A DNA stretch of 64,000 nucleotides from Mycolicibacterium sp. YH-1 (GCF_022557175.1 NZ_CP092915.1:4030001-4094000), one strand, 5' to 3'. Counted from the stretch's first letter, positions 45,440-57,692 are shown. Translations and numbers: made by a program. The notes: generated by a model not told the origin, from the sequence alone.

Positions 45440-45740
45440 CGCGCAAACTCACACATCGATCGTGCGGACTCTCCCCAGTGCCTGTTCAAACGATACGCCG
45501 CGCAGCAACCGCGACGGCAGTGAACCGAATACGCACTGCTGTGCCATATTTTGCTGCTCCAATCCGCCGCGAGGAGCGGGCGCATGGCTTCCGATCTGGG
45601 CCATGACTCCCAGAATCGCGCCACCGCCATCAGGTGTCATCAATGCTGACGCCCACCACTCACCTGCAGCTAGCTGCAATGCGGGGCTATCTGCCAGCTG
45701 CAATGACCACGGGACTCGGGTTGATCACCGACGGCGCTGC
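45440..45740. other. 301-base intergenic stretch with palindrome and direct repeats
   Basis: No supported gene. TGCAGCTAGCTGCA at 45665-45678 is a perfect 14-bp palindrome, and AGCTGCAATG is repeated at 45672-45681 and 45696-45705 (24-base spacing). The core CAGCTAGCTG also occurs at 42631-42640. These may be operator sites for the histidine kinase gene, but the distance (about 230 bases) leaves this open. Confidence 0.4.
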
Positions 45741-48700
45741 TCACAACAGTCCGAGCAGCTCCAGGTCGGTGATGTACTTGATGATCACGGGCGCGGTCAC
45801 GTGTGGGATGTCCTTGTCCGGCCCAATCTTCGCGTCCTGGACGGCCGCGCGGAACCTGTCGGTGGGCGCCATCGCGCCGCAGATAGGCGTTGCGGGCTTC
45901 TGATAGCTGTGCAGCAGCGGCAGCAGCGAGGCGTGACGTTGCCTGTCCGGCAGCGCCCGCAAAGTGGTCTCGAATCGCTGCAACCACTCGCCGTAGTCGG
46001 CGATGCGCTGGATCGGGTAGCCGGCATCGATCAACCAGTCGACGTACTCGTCCAGTCCGATGCCGTCGTCGTACGGGTTCATCACGTGGTACGTGTCATA
46101 TCCGTCCATCCCCCGCACACCGAGGGTGGAGATCGCGTCGGCGATGAAGCCCACGGGCAACCCGTCGAAATGCGCACGCTGGCGGCCACCGTTCGCGTCA
46201 CGCTCGTAGAATGAGCCGGGCGCGACTCCGGTGGCGACCAGGCTCAGCATCAACCGGGTGAACATGTCGGGCACATTGAGCTGGCCCACGTACTGGGTGT
46301 CGGCCAGGATCATGTCACAGCGGAAGACCGAGACCGGTAGGCCGCACAGGTCGTGGGTCTCGCGCAGCAGGACCTCACCGGCCCACTTGCTGTTGCCGTA
46401 TCCGTTGGCGTAACTGTCGTCGAGGCTGCGGTTCGGGCTGCTCACCCGGATGTCGTCAGTCTCAGTGAACTTTGACGGTTCGATCTGGTCGCCGACGCCG
46501 ATGGTCGAGACATAGGTGATCGGCTTCTGCTTCGTCGTCAACGCGATGCGGATCAGCTCGGCGGTGCCCATGACATTGGGGCCGAACAGCTGGTCGTACG
46601 GGAGCACATGGTTGACAAGCGCGGCGGGGTCGACGATCAGATCGACGGTGTCCGCCAGGCGCTGCCACGTCGGTTGGTCGAGGCCGAGGTGCTCCTCCCC
46701 CTTGTCGCCAGCGATCACCACCAGATGACGCTCCGCCAATTCCCAGTAGTGGCGCAGCAATTCGGGATCCCCGCTGTCGAACGTGGTATCCAGGCGCGCG
46801 CGAGCAGACTCATTGTCCTTGGCCCTCACCAGGCAGATGACCGTGCCGCCGACGAGGTCCATCCGCTCCAGCCAGTCCAGCGCCAGGTAACGGCCGAGGA
46901 AGCCGGTGGCGCCGGTGAGCAGCACGGTACGCACTTCGGCGGTGGACGGGGGCAGGGCCGGAGCGCCGGCCAGCGTCGTCGCGTCGATGAACTTGTCCAG
47001 CGTGAGATCGCGCGCGTGCACCTCGGTGGCACCCTGGCCGTGCACCGTGGCGAACGTCGGGCGTGTGGCGGCGGACGCCCGCTCTGTCTCGATGTAGTCG
47101 GCAATCGACTGCAGGTCGCTGGCCGGGCTGAGGATCACGCCCACCGGAACGTCGAGATCGAAGATCTCGCGCAACAGGTTGCCGAATGTCAACGCCGACA
47201 GGGAATCTCCACCCAGGTCGGCGAACCGCGCGTCGGGTGCCAGGTCGCCTGCCCCGGCGCCCAGCAGCACGCCGGCAGCTCTGCTGATCGTCTCGAGCAC
47301 CGGCCGGTCTGCTCCGCCCTGGCGCAGGAGGCGCAGCTCGTTGGCCTGACTCTCGGCCAGTTCGAGATAGCGCTCCTCCAGCCTATCGCTGTAGTGCGCC
47401 TTCAGGTTTGGCCGGGCCAGCTTGCGGATGCCTGTCAACAGCCCATTCTCGAGGGTGAACGGCTCTGTCTCAATGATGAAGTCGCGCGGGATCTCGTAGG
47501 ACTGCAGGCCGACGTCTCGCGCGATGTCCTGCAGCGACTCGCTGATCGTCGCCTTGAGAGCCTCGATGTCGCCGTCGCTTCGGGTCAACGCGTCCTCGGT
47601 GGGCACGACGACGGCGAGCAGATAGGCGCGTGCGCTATTGCCGTAGACGTAGATCTGGCGGACCAGCGGGCTGTCGCCGAACACGGCCTCGAGCCTCGAC
47701 ACGGTGACGAACTCGCCCTGCGAGAGTTTGAGCACGTTGTTTCGTCGGTCCAGGTAGACAAGCCGGTCGGGCGCGATCTCGGCCACGACGTCGCCGGTTC
47801 GGTAGTAGCCGTCGGGATCGAACACGTCGGCCGTGACCTCGGGTCGCTTGTAGTAGCCCGGGAACAGGTCCTGTGTCTTGACCAGGAGCTCACCACGCGG
47901 GTGCGGCTGGTCGGTGTGGAAGTAGCCAAGATCGGGGACGTCGACCAGCTTGTAGTCGATCACCGACGGGCGACGCACCTCATTGTCGATGTAGACGATC
48001 CCGGCCTCCGTCGAGCCGTAGCCCTCGACGAGATGAAGGTCTAGCAGGGCTTCGACGAATTCCTTGTTCTCGGCTGAGATCGGTGCGGAGCCCGTCATCG
48101 CCGAGACGAAGCGCCCGCCGAGCAGGTTCTGCGCCAGGTCCTCCATCACATCGGCCTCCAGTGCGGCGCGGTCGGCGCCGTCCAGGGAACGGCGGTCGAC
48201 CTCGCTCTGGAACTGGGTGAACAGCATCTCCCAGATGCGCGGCACGAAGTTCAGCTCGGTGGGCCGTACCAGCGCCAGATCCTCGAAAAGCGTCGAGAGG
48301 TCGCTCCTGGCGGTGAAATACGCGGTTCCGCCGTGTCCGAGCGTTCCGTAGAGGATGCCCCGGCCCATCACGTGGCTCATCGGCATGAAGCTCAGCGTGA
48401 TCGACGGCTCGACGCTCGACTCGGCCCAGGTCCACCGTGACCTGCGCCAGAAGTTCGTGACGAGTCGCTCCGTGTACATCGCACCCTTCGGCGCGCCGGT
48501 GCTCCCCGAGGTGTAGATCAGCAGCCTCAGCGCGTCGTCATCGTCGTCGGCAATGAAATCCGCTGGGGCCGGCTGTGACTCGCCGCGCGAGAGAACCGCG
48601 GCCAGAGTCTCCACCACCACGGGACTGCCCGCGTTCGCCAGCCGAGCCCGTGCGGCATCGAACGCCTCACGCTGCTCGTCGACCTCCTGGTGATAGTCGA

Positions 48701-49274
48701 ACACCACCAGCCGCGCCGGGGCGAAACCCGTCAGCACCAACTCGACGGCGTCGCCGAGATCACTGACACTGGATGCGAATACGGCGGGTTCGGTCTCGGC
48801 CACGATGGGCCGCAGTTGAGTGACCGGCGCGCTGGTCTGCAGCGGAACGGATACTGCGCCCAACTGACCCAACGCCATGTCGATCGTCGCATAATCCACG
48901 CTGGTGAAGCCCAGTACACAGACACGATCGCCAGGCTGCACAAGTGTCCCCGGGCCGTCGGCCAGGCCGCTCGCGACGGCGCGCACGCGCTGCCACAACT
49001 CGCCGTATGTGACGGTGTCGAACCAGGACAGCAGTTCGAGGGAGGTGCGACCAGTCTCGGGGTCCGTGACGAGGCGCACGGCGCGTTCGCCGACGGCGGG
49101 GCGCTCGGCATAGGCACCCATCACGGTGCTCGCGATGCGCGCAAGCCGCAGTCCGGGTTGTTCGATCGCCGCGGTCAGCGCCGCGATGGGCTGGGCATCG
49201 GCGAACTGGGTGTCGTTGACATACAAGTCGGCGACTCGGCGCGTGAGCCGCACCTCGCGGGGATCTGTTGACAT
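45741..49274 (-). CDS. car: Carboxylic acid reductase
   Basis: A 1,177-residue three-domain enzyme from ATG 49274; the upstream frame to 49391 is Arg-rich and non-coding-like. The N-terminal adenylation domain shows [19 protein letters not shown] and [13 protein letters not shown]. The carrier domain has [12 protein letters not shown] with the Ser (about 690) that carries phosphopantetheine. The C-terminal reductase domain starts [18 protein letters not shown] (about 780) and binds NADPH. It reduces carboxylic acids to aldehydes using ATP and NADPH, and must be activated by a phosphopantetheinyl transferase not seen here. It is a single-gene unit. Confidence 0.94.
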   Translation of the reverse strand: MSTDPREVRLTRRVADLYVNDTQFADAQPIAALTAAIEQPGLRLARIASTVMGAYAERPAVGERAVRLVTDPETGRTSLELLSWFDTVTYGELWQRVRAVASGLADGPGTLVQPGDRVCVLGFTSVDYATIDMALGQLGAVSVPLQTSAPVTQLRPIVAETEPAVFASSVSDLGDAVELVLTGFAPARLVVFDYHQEVDEQREAFDAARARLANAGSPVVVETLAAVLSRGESQPAPADFIADDDDDALRLLIYTSGSTGAPKGAMYTERLVTNFWRRSRWTWAESSVEPSITLSFMPMSHVMGRGILYGTLGHGGTAYFTARSDLSTLFEDLALVRPTELNFVPRIWEMLFTQFQSEVDRRSLDGADRAALEADVMEDLAQNLLGGRFVSAMTGSAPISAENKEFVEALLDLHLVEGYGSTEAGIVYIDNEVRRPSVIDYKLVDVPDLGYFHTDQPHPRGELLVKTQDLFPGYYKRPEVTADVFDPDGYYRTGDVVAEIAPDRLVYLDRRNNVLKLSQGEFVTVSRLEAVFGDSPLVRQIYVYGNSARAYLLAVVVPTEDALTRSDGDIEALKATISESLQDIARDVGLQSYEIPRDFIIETEPFTLENGLLTGIRKLARPNLKAHYSDRLEERYLELAESQANELRLLRQGGADRPVLETISRAAGVLLGAGAGDLAPDARFADLGGDSLSALTFGNLLREIFDLDVPVGVILSPASDLQSIADYIETERASAATRPTFATVHGQGATEVHARDLTLDKFIDATTLAGAPALPPSTAEVRTVLLTGATGFLGRYLALDWLERMDLVGGTVICLVRAKDNESARARLDTTFDSGDPELLRHYWELAERHLVVIAGDKGEEHLGLDQPTWQRLADTVDLIVDPAALVNHVLPYDQLFGPNVMGTAELIRIALTTKQKPITYVSTIGVGDQIEPSKFTETDDIRVSSPNRSLDDSYANGYGNSKWAGEVLLRETHDLCGLPVSVFRCDMILADTQYVGQLNVPDMFTRLMLSLVATGVAPGSFYERDANGGRQRAHFDGLPVGFIADAISTLGVRGMDGYDTYHVMNPYDDGIGLDEYVDWLIDAGYPIQRIADYGEWLQRFETTLRALPDRQRHASLLPLLHSYQKPATPICGAMAPTDRFRAAVQDAKIGPDKDIPHVTAPVIIKYITDLELLGLL

Positions 49275-49592
49275 AGGATCACTGTTCCTTCTTGGGGCCG
49301 CAATTAGTCTGTGTACCAACAACTCCAAGGTAGGCCGGGTGGGACGGCCCGGACGGACGGTCGTGACGCGCCGCACGCGCATGGTGCGCATTTGCAGCTG
49401 CCGGGCATGCGAAGTTTCCCGCTGGCGGTAATGCTCGGGTGGCGGCCAGCACCGAGGCCAACTCTCCAGCGACGGGGGTCGCGTGCCGCGAGATACCCGT
49501 CCGACAATCCCCGGTACTACGGCTGGAAGGCCCGCGCCAGCGGGGGCAGCTGACGCGGGCGGGCCTGGTTGTCGCGAATGCGCTGGGAACCC
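49275..49592. other. 318-base intergenic stretch; candidate terminator hairpin
   Basis: This holds the car promoter region and the downstream end of the Gly/His/Trp-rich protein gene. GCCCGCG (49530-49536) and CGCGGGC (49554-49560) are perfect inverted repeats with a 17-base loop, 33-63 bases after that gene's stop, and may terminate it. GCGCA/TGCGC arms (around 49379-49391) are a smaller hairpin nearer car. No ORF is convincing. Confidence 0.4.
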
Positions 49593-49868
49593 CTACCGAT
49601 ACCAGCCCCATGGCCACCACTGACCGTGCCAGCCGCGGTCTTCATGCCAACCGCCGCCCCAGCCCCGGTCCCCGTGCCAGCCACCACCGTGGAAGCCGCC
49701 ACCGTGACCGGCGGGAACGAATTGGGCGGCCGACGCCGTCATTTCGGCGGTACTCGCAGCCGGCCGAAGCGCAGCCGGGTCAGCCATGGCCGCTGGTGCG
49801 GCGGCGATGGCCAGCGCCGTGACGCCCGCCGCCACCGCCGCTGTCATGTGTTTCAGTCCGATTCGCAT
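49593..49868 (-). CDS. Small exported Gly/His/Trp-rich protein
   Basis: A 91-residue protein from ATG 49868, preceded by AGGGAGTG. The signal peptide (MRIGLKHMTAAVAAGVTALA) is cleaved near AMA-DP. The C-terminal third is a run of Gly, His, Trp and Asp (HGGGFHGGGWHGDRGW, HEDRGWHGQWW), a composition that can bind transition metals or coat surfaces. No family recognised. A 6-bp inverted repeat lies about 55-75 bases upstream. Confidence 0.65.
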   Translation of the reverse strand: MRIGLKHMTAAVAAGVTALAIAAAPAAMADPAALRPAASTAEMTASAAQFVPAGHGGGFHGGGWHGDRGWGGGWHEDRGWHGQWWPWGWYR

Positions 49869-49921
49869 GGTGACACTCCCTTTCAATGCCCCCGTCCTTA
49901 CCTTGTCCAGGGTGGCCGTCG

Positions 49922-49941
49922 AGTGACACCGCGTCGTCACT
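49922..49941. promoter_or_regulatory. Inverted repeat upstream of the Gly/His/Trp-rich protein gene
   Basis: AGTGAC (49922-49927) and GTCACT (49936-49941) form a perfect 6-bp inverted repeat with an 8-base spacer, about 54-73 bases upstream of the start codon. This suits an operator; spacing does not fit the TGTGA-N6-TCACA Crp site. The regulator is unknown. Confidence 0.3.
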
Positions 49942-50019
49942 GCTGACACCCATCTGCGAACCCCTCCAGGCTGGAATGGGGAAGTACCGCCAGCCGCCAT
50001 GTTTGGTCACCGCTCCCGC

Positions 50020-52059
50020 CTACCGGCGCGGGACCGGTCCACTCGAGCGCCAGCGATCCCGCGACGTCACGGCTGGGTGCGCCGTCCGTGGACGTTGTCC
50101 AGATGGACGTGACACGCGTAGCGGCTCGGTGTGTGCATGCGGCGAAACCCATTGCGACGAGCCATTTGCCGTCCTGAGTCGATGATGCTCCTGGTCGATC
50201 CCGTCAGACAGGCGACCAAGATATCCGATGAGCGCGGCAACGTCACCGTCGTCCCAGCGAGCCAGGACTGCCTCAAGACCGGTGATGTTCGCTGCCCTCT
50301 GATTCTCGAAGATCGTGCGCCCCCGCTGGGTGAGCGAGAAGCGCGGCGGCGCAGCGTGGTCGGCAGTCGGCACCCGGCTGACGATCCCGTCGCGAATGAG
50401 CGTGACGAGACGTTCCTCGACCGCCTGGGTGGGGCTGTCGAGCGCGCTTGCCAGCTCTGTCAAAGTCAGTGGGTAGGCGCCGCCCAGGAACACAGCAGTC
50501 ACGTAGTCACCTTGATCGAGACGGTAGGGCACCGAGGGAATCTGTAGGCGCACCGCCGCCTGCCGTCCGAGAGTTGTCATCACGTTCTCGAGATGCTGAG
50601 CGCGGCGGCGTGCCGGGGCCGGAGCCACCGCCTGTTCAGCGCCTGCCGGCACGGGAGTCGAGGTGGGAATGAGTAGTGCGATCACGGCTGCGAGTGCCGC
50701 GGAGCCGCCCGCGATCAGTAGCGCGGTGCGAAATCCGGTGAGCGACGGGATCGTGTGACCAGCGACCAGGACTCCCGTCTGCACCAGGACCGCGCTCATG
50801 ACGGCGCTTGAGGTTGAGGTTCCCAATGACCGTGCCAGGGAGTTGATTCCGTTCGCAGCGGCGGTTTCGGACACGGGGACGGCGGCGTTGATCAAGGTCG
50901 GCAGCGCGGCAAACGCGAAGCCCACGCCAATGCTCCCGATGACGCTGAAGGTCAGCACTCCGACCGGGCTGCCAAGCATCTGGGTGCCGGCCAGATACCC
51001 GACGGCGATGATGACGGAGCCGAGGACAAGCGTGAATCGCGGCCCGCGTGCGGCGATGACCCTGCCGGCGACGGGTGACGCGGCCATCATGGCGAGGCCG
51101 CCGGGTGCCATCCACAAACCGGCCGCCACCATGGTCCGACCCAGTCCGTACCCGGTGGTGCTGGGCATTTGGAGAAGCTGGGGCCCGATCAGGGATGTGG
51201 CGAACATCCCGAAACCGACCGCGATCGACGCCAGGTTCGTCAGCAGCACCGGCTTCTTGAGCGTGGTCCGGATATCGACCAGAGGCGCTGGCGCCCGGTT
51301 CTGCCACCACCCGAACACGATGAACACGCCGATCGACGCGGCCAGCAGTCCGAGTGTGCCGGGGCTGGTCCATCCCCAACTCGCGCCCTTGGAGATGGGC
51401 AGCAGCAGCATCACGAGGCCGGCCGCGAGGCCGATCGCGCCGAGGAAGTCGAAACGCCCCGCGCCCTCCGAGGGGAGGATATCGGGTACCAACGTCGCGA
51501 AGAGCAGACCGGATCCAAGGCCGAGGGCCGCGGCGCACCAGAACAGCGCATGCCAGTTGAGGTTCTCGGCGATGATCGCCGACAGCGGTAGGCCCAAGGC
51601 GCCACCGACGCCCAGCGATGCACTCACCATCGCCATCGCACCCCCTACCCGCTCCGCGGGGAGTGAGGCACGGAGCACGCTGATGCCAAGCGGAATGACA
51701 GGTGCACCGAAGCCCTGCAGAGCGCGGCCAATGATCAGCGGGACCAGCGACGTGGTCAGTGCGGCGACGAGGGAACCCGCGGTGAGCAGGACCGCGCATG
51801 CGATGAGGACGCGTTTCGCGCCGAACATGTCGCCGAGGCGGCCGAACACCGGTGTCGCGATGGCGCCCGTCAACAGCGTGGCTGTGACCACCCACGACGC
51901 ATTCGCTGAACTGGTGTTGAGCAGATCCGGGAGCTGTGGGATGAGCGGGATGACCAACGTCTGCATCAGGGAGACGGATATACCCGCCCCAGCGAGCGCC
52001 GCGATCAACAATCCGCCGCCCCGGGGCGGCGCTGCGCGCTCCACCAATTGATTAGCCAT
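50020..52059 (-). CDS. MFS (DHA2/EmrB-type) exporter fused to a MarR-like winged-helix domain
   Basis: A 679-residue protein from ATG 52059, which a leaderless promoter places at the transcript start; the frame is open to ATG 52095. Residues about 15-465 form a 14-helix-type drug exporter: the motif-A loop is FGRLGDMFGAKRV, and the motif-C-like segment is LGVGGALGLPLSAII. After a Pro/Ala/Arg linker comes a cytoplasmic domain at about 510-630 with MarR features: LTLTELASALDSPTQAVEERLVTL (recognition helices, in part), DGIVSR, then RFSLTQRGRTIFENQ as the wing. The tail of about 50 residues is disordered. A transporter carrying its own DNA-binding-type domain is unusual and may sense drugs at the membrane or tether DNA. 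Confidence 0.88.
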   Translation of the reverse strand: MANQLVERAAPPRGGGLLIAALAGAGISVSLMQTLVIPLIPQLPDLLNTSSANASWVVTATLLTGAIATPVFGRLGDMFGAKRVLIACAVLLTAGSLVAALTTSLVPLIIGRALQGFGAPVIPLGISVLRASLPAERVGGAMAMVSASLGVGGALGLPLSAIIAENLNWHALFWCAAALGLGSGLLFATLVPDILPSEGAGRFDFLGAIGLAAGLVMLLLPISKGASWGWTSPGTLGLLAASIGVFIVFGWWQNRAPAPLVDIRTTLKKPVLLTNLASIAVGFGMFATSLIGPQLLQMPSTTGYGLGRTMVAAGLWMAPGGLAMMAASPVAGRVIAARGPRFTLVLGSVIIAVGYLAGTQMLGSPVGVLTFSVIGSIGVGFAFAALPTLINAAVPVSETAAANGINSLARSLGTSTSSAVMSAVLVQTGVLVAGHTIPSLTGFRTALLIAGGSAALAAVIALLIPTSTPVPAGAEQAVAPAPARRRAQHLENVMTTLGRQAAVRLQIPSVPYRLDQGDYVTAVFLGGAYPLTLTELASALDSPTQAVEERLVTLIRDGIVSRVPTADHAAPPRFSLTQRGRTIFENQRAANITGLEAVLARWDDGDVAALIGYLGRLSDGIDQEHHRLRTANGSSQWVSPHAHTEPLRVSRPSGQRPRTAHPAVTSRDRWRSSGPVPRR

Positions 52060-52066
52060 GCGAAGT

Positions 52067-52095
52067 ACATTAGAATGATTAGATGAGCTATGCAA
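52067..52095 (-). promoter_or_regulatory. Leaderless promoter of the MFS-MarR gene
   Basis: On the minus strand TTGCAT (52095-52090) and TAATGT (52072-52067) are separated by exactly 17 bases. Seven bases after the -10 box comes the A of ATG 52059, so transcription should start at the start codon. No ribosome-binding site precedes this ATG, fitting a leaderless mRNA, frequent in mycobacteria. ATTAG is directly repeated (52070-52074 and 52079-52083) within and beside the -10 box and could bind a MarR-type protein. Confidence 0.55.
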
Positions 52096-52227
52096 ATGGG
52101 CGGATCAGCTCGTTCGACGTCATCGCACCGAAAGCCATTCGGCCGTCAGACAAGTGACCTTCGCCTCTGATGCATCGCCGCCTCATCTCATACCGTCATG
52201 AGTAGGCGAAGGCGATACGAGGTCGAG

Positions 52228-53094
52228 ATGCGAGCAGAACACTTGCTGTCACCCGCGGTGGTCGTCGGTATCGACGGTTCACCAAACGCGTTGACCGCAG
52301 CGCTATGGGCAGTGGACGAAGCCGTCGAGCGGGATATCCCGCTACGCCTGGTCTACGCGATCGAACCCGGCGACACCGCCATGAATCCGCGGGACGAGGC
52401 GCACGCCCTCGCCAACGCGGACGTCGCCCTCCGGCGAGTCGTCGCCGCCATCGAATCGACTGGCAAGCCCGCCAAGATCGAACTCGAGATCCTGCAGGGC
52501 CCCCCGGCAGACATTCTGCGGGAGTTCGGCCGCTCTGCGGTGATGCTGTGCATCGGGGTCCTCGGAAGCAGGCGCGCGACCCTGGGCGGCGTCGGATCCA
52601 CCGCCGCCACCCTGACCAACTCGGCCACCTGTCCGGTAGCGGTCATTCGCAGCCACGACCCGTCAGAGACCAACCGCGGCGCGATCCTGGTGGAGGTCGA
52701 TCACTCACCCGATGCTGACCTCGTGCTCGAACATGGTGTGCGCGAGGCCCTGCTGCGCCATGCGCCGCTCGTCGTCGCCGCCACCCGTCACAACCATCTC
52801 AGCGACTTCTACGACGACGACCGCCTCGGAGAACAGAATCGCCGAGTCGAGGCCGAGCTGAGTAAACGCCTCGAGCGCTGGACGCGGAGGTACCCCGAAC
52901 TCGACGCGCGACCCGTGGCGGTCCGCGGCGACCTACTCGGCCACCTGGCCAGGCACGCCCAGTCGATCCAACTGGTCGTCGTCGGACGTCGACGACCACA
53001 CGGAGTCTCCGAGATGGTCGGACCGCCCATCCACTGTGCTCTGCACGACAGCGTCTGCTCGGTACTCGTCTGCAACGCACACCATCCGCTGTGA
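52228..53094 (+). CDS. Tandem universal stress protein upstream of devR
   Basis: About 288 residues from ATG 52228, which has GAGG upstream; an ATG at 52198 is in frame but lacks one. Two USP domains are present: the first begins [22 protein letters not shown] and has a degenerate nucleotide loop, the second starts near [15 protein letters not shown] and ends [16 protein letters not shown]. In M. tuberculosis the gene before devR also encodes a USP (Rv3134c), and this one is in the same place. USPs bind ATP and respond to hypoxia and stress. A weak DosR-like sequence, GTGACCTTCGCCTC, is at 52154-52167. Confidence 0.85.
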   Translation: MRAEHLLSPAVVVGIDGSPNALTAALWAVDEAVERDIPLRLVYAIEPGDTAMNPRDEAHALANADVALRRVVAAIESTGKPAKIELEILQGPPADILREFGRSAVMLCIGVLGSRRATLGGVGSTAATLTNSATCPVAVIRSHDPSETNRGAILVEVDHSPDADLVLEHGVREALLRHAPLVVAATRHNHLSDFYDDDRLGEQNRRVEAELSKRLERWTRRYPELDARPVAVRGDLLGHLARHAQSIQLVVVGRRRPHGVSEMVGPPIHCALHDSVCSVLVCNAHHPL

Positions 53095-53188
53095 CACCCG
53101 CTTCTGTGCCCGGGCCAATCCCCTATCGTTACCTCAGACCGAGGAAGCGTCCTCGTGTCTCGTCACGGCCAACCGAGGAGGTCAGGCG

Positions 53189-55548
<2,360 letters not shown>

Positions 55549-55558
55549 ACCGGTGCGG

Positions 55559-56440
55559 CTATCGCGCGACGATGACCGGAATATCCACGCTCTGAACGAC
55601 GCTCGAACTCACCGAGCCGAGCATCATCCCGGCGAATCCGCCTCGACCATGACTCCCGACGACGACGAGTTGCGCATGCTCGGATTGGGCAAGCAGCTCC
55701 GCCGAGGGCCGGTCGACCACCGCCACAGGCCTCACCTCGACATCGGGATGTTGCGTGCGCCAGGGTGATAGCACCTCCTCGAGGGTCTTCATGCCTTCCG
55801 AGTCGATGTCGGGCTGGTCGACTCCACCCAGCCACGAGACCGGTTGATCGCTCCACGCGTGCACGGCCACCAGCGGAACGCCCCGCAACTGGGCCTCTTC
55901 AAATGCCACGGCAGCTGCCCTCGCCGACGGCGCAGAGCCATCCACGCCAACGACGACGGGTGCATTGTGCGCAACGTCGCGCTGCGGGCGTGCGCGCACG
56001 ACGGCGACCGGACAGTGTGCGTGCCGAATCACACCTTCGCTCACCGGCCCCAGCAGATTGGTGCCGAACCTGGCGTGCCCCCGAAAGCCGACCACGATCA
56101 TGTCGGCGTGCGTCGACTGCTCGACTAGAACGGCGACCGGGTGCCCGGTGTGCACATGCCGTTCAACCGGCGGGGTGTTCGCGCCGCCGGCGTCGGCGAT
56201 GAGTGCTGCAGCCGAGTCCAGAATCTCCTGCGCCTCATTCTCCAACTGTTGTGTCACCGCCGCGTACGGCTTCGACGACTTCGGCAACAGCCGGGCCAGG
56301 CCCGTCGAATTCACATGCACTAGCGAAATCGCCACTTTGCGCAGGGCGGCCTCTGCGGCACCCCACTGGACCGCGGCATCCGACGCAGCGGAGCCGTCCA
56401 CCGCGATGACCACTCGACCTGACGTCGCTTCACTTGTCAT
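55559..56440 (-). CDS. Tandem universal stress protein
   Basis: A 293-residue protein with two USP domains. The first starts VVIAVDGSAASDAAVQWGAAEA and ends with the nucleotide loop VVGFRGHARFGTNLLGPVSEGVI; the second starts VVVGVDGSAPSARAAAVAF and ends VVGSHGRGGFAGMMLGSVSSSVV. Both have the intact ATP-binding GxxGx9GS-like loop, unlike the USP before devR. It converges on devS (10-base gap) and probably belongs to the dormancy island. A function in ATP- or redox-linked growth arrest is inferred from the family. Confidence 0.9.
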   Translation of the reverse strand: MTSEATSGRVVIAVDGSAASDAAVQWGAAEAALRKVAISLVHVNSTGLARLLPKSSKPYAAVTQQLENEAQEILDSAAALIADAGGANTPPVERHVHTGHPVAVLVEQSTHADMIVVGFRGHARFGTNLLGPVSEGVIRHAHCPVAVVRARPQRDVAHNAPVVVGVDGSAPSARAAAVAFEEAQLRGVPLVAVHAWSDQPVSWLGGVDQPDIDSEGMKTLEEVLSPWRTQHPDVEVRPVAVVDRPSAELLAQSEHAQLVVVGSHGRGGFAGMMLGSVSSSVVQSVDIPVIVAR

Positions 56441-56479
56441 GCTGCCACGCTACTTCTCCTGTGGGGTTCCGCTGAGGGA

Positions 56480-57502
56480 TCACGCTAACCGGGTGCCGTC
56501 CATGCGGCTCACCACTTCATCCAGCGGGCGTCGCGGTGTCGGCGGCAGCGGATCGGCATTGACGGGAGCCCAGCCTATGCGCACGAGCATCTGCGGGAAG
56601 CCGTCGTCGCCAAAGGCATCCGCGCGAATCGCATCGCGCGTCTCACGCACCTCCAGCGGTTCGGTGACGGGACAGCTCGCCAACCCCAGGGCGGTAGCCG
56701 TCAGCAACACCATGCTGGTGGCCTCCCCCGCCCGCAGCCGGGAGAGGGCGTCATCGGTTCTGGTGCCAAGGGCCAGCAGCACGCCGTGATCGTCTGCGGG
56801 TGCCGCGCCAGGCGGTTGCGCCAATGCAGTACCGGCGAAGAGCCGTCCCGGCACCGGCGAGCGGGGGTCGGACTCCGGGGCACTGCGCGCCGGCACCCCG
56901 GCCGTTGAGGAGTATCGGCCACTCCAGACCGTCAGCTCGTCGAGGTACTCCCGGTCGGTGGCGTGCGTCCACACCGCCTGCGCCAAGGCGGCGCGAAGCT
57001 GTGCCGAGGGCTCGATCCGCCGCATGGAGACACCCATCCGAGCTGCCCTGGCCCCCATGAGCGAGATGTCACCGAGCGCGACGGGCCACGCACTGAAGTG
57101 CCGACGATCGGTGCGGCGCCGCGGTATCGCCGCGGCGAGGGCGACATCGACTTCGACGGGCTCGGCGGGCTTAACCTCGATCGAGGCCAGGTGCAGGGGC
57201 TCGGCCGCACTCGGAAACCGGTGAACCGTGGCGTGCCAGCCCAACGCCGTGAGCGCGACCACACAGTGATTCAGCGCTGCACCGCAGCTCATCATCATGT
57301 CGCGCCCGTCGGGGTCGGTATGGACGAGGTGCCGTGTCGGGTCTGCGTACAGGTGCAGACTGTCGGCACCGACCCGCCACACCCACGGTTGGACGTTGTG
57401 GACCGACGGTGCGCGTGTGGCCATCGACAACGCGGCGCGTAGCTGCGAGGCGTCGGGGAAATGCGTGCTCATCGGACGGCCTACCTCCGCGTCGCTGGTC
57501 AT
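56480..57502 (-). CDS. Acg-type nitroreductase-fold protein
   Basis: About 340 residues from ATG 57502; ATG 57472 is an alternative and the frame stays open to 57607. It belongs to the Acg group of DosR-regulon flavin/nitroreductase-like proteins (Rv2032, Rv3127, Rv3131): AALSMATRAPSVHNVQPWVWRV near the start, MMSCGAALNHCVVAL, RRRTDRRHF, and a C-terminal LVRIGWAP followed by RRPLDEVV. These proteins bind FMN but their reaction is uncertain; sequestering flavin has been proposed. It diverges from the PNPOx-like gene, with DosR-like boxes between. Confidence 0.88.
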   Translation of the reverse strand: MTSDAEVGRPMSTHFPDASQLRAALSMATRAPSVHNVQPWVWRVGADSLHLYADPTRHLVHTDPDGRDMMMSCGAALNHCVVALTALGWHATVHRFPSAAEPLHLASIEVKPAEPVEVDVALAAAIPRRRTDRRHFSAWPVALGDISLMGARAARMGVSMRRIEPSAQLRAALAQAVWTHATDREYLDELTVWSGRYSSTAGVPARSAPESDPRSPVPGRLFAGTALAQPPGAAPADDHGVLLALGTRTDDALSRLRAGEATSMVLLTATALGLASCPVTEPLEVRETRDAIRADAFGDDGFPQMLVRIGWAPVNADPLPPTPRRPLDEVVSRMDGTRLA

Positions 57503-57538
57503 GCCCTCCACACTCCCCCTTGGCCGCGGCGCCGACGA

Positions 57539-57594
57539 GGGTAGGAAGTCACTTCTTTCCAAGCGGATAGACACCGAGTGACTTTGTGCCCGAA
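57539..57594. promoter_or_regulatory. Two DosR-box-like sites between the Acg-type and PNPOx-like genes
   Basis: GTGACTTTGTGCCCGAA (57578-57594, plus strand) resembles the DosR consensus GGGACTTTNGTCCC-SAA at most positions. GTGACTTCCTACCC read on the minus strand (57552-57539) matches the first site at 11 of 14 bases. Pairs of boxes are usual for DosR promoters. They lie 37-92 bases upstream of the Acg-type start and about 100-150 bases upstream of the divergent gene. Confidence 0.5.
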
Positions 57595-57692
57595 CAGCGG
57601 TGACCAAGGACCGGTGAGCAGCGGGTCACCCGGTAATAGCGTCGAGATGCGGCCACCGCCGCACCCCGACCAGACACAAGCGAGGTCCGCAC

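Noticed and set aside
45449..45703. 84-codon minus-strand ORF before the histidine kinase gene
   Set aside because: No ribosome-binding site, no signal or domain, and it covers the palindrome and repeats; more likely leader DNA.
49922..49941. Crp-type site before the Gly/His/Trp-rich protein gene
   Set aside because: Arms AGTGA/TCACT are 10 bases apart, whereas Crp needs 6; kept only as a generic inverted repeat.
50636..51895. 419-codon minus-strand frame inside the MFS gene
   Set aside because: Same strand but another frame of the transporter; Arg/His-rich with no membrane segments.
53095..53188. DosR box directly before devR
   Set aside because: The 94-base gap has no GGGACT/GTCCC-like half-sites; devR is more likely co-transcribed with the upstream stress protein gene.
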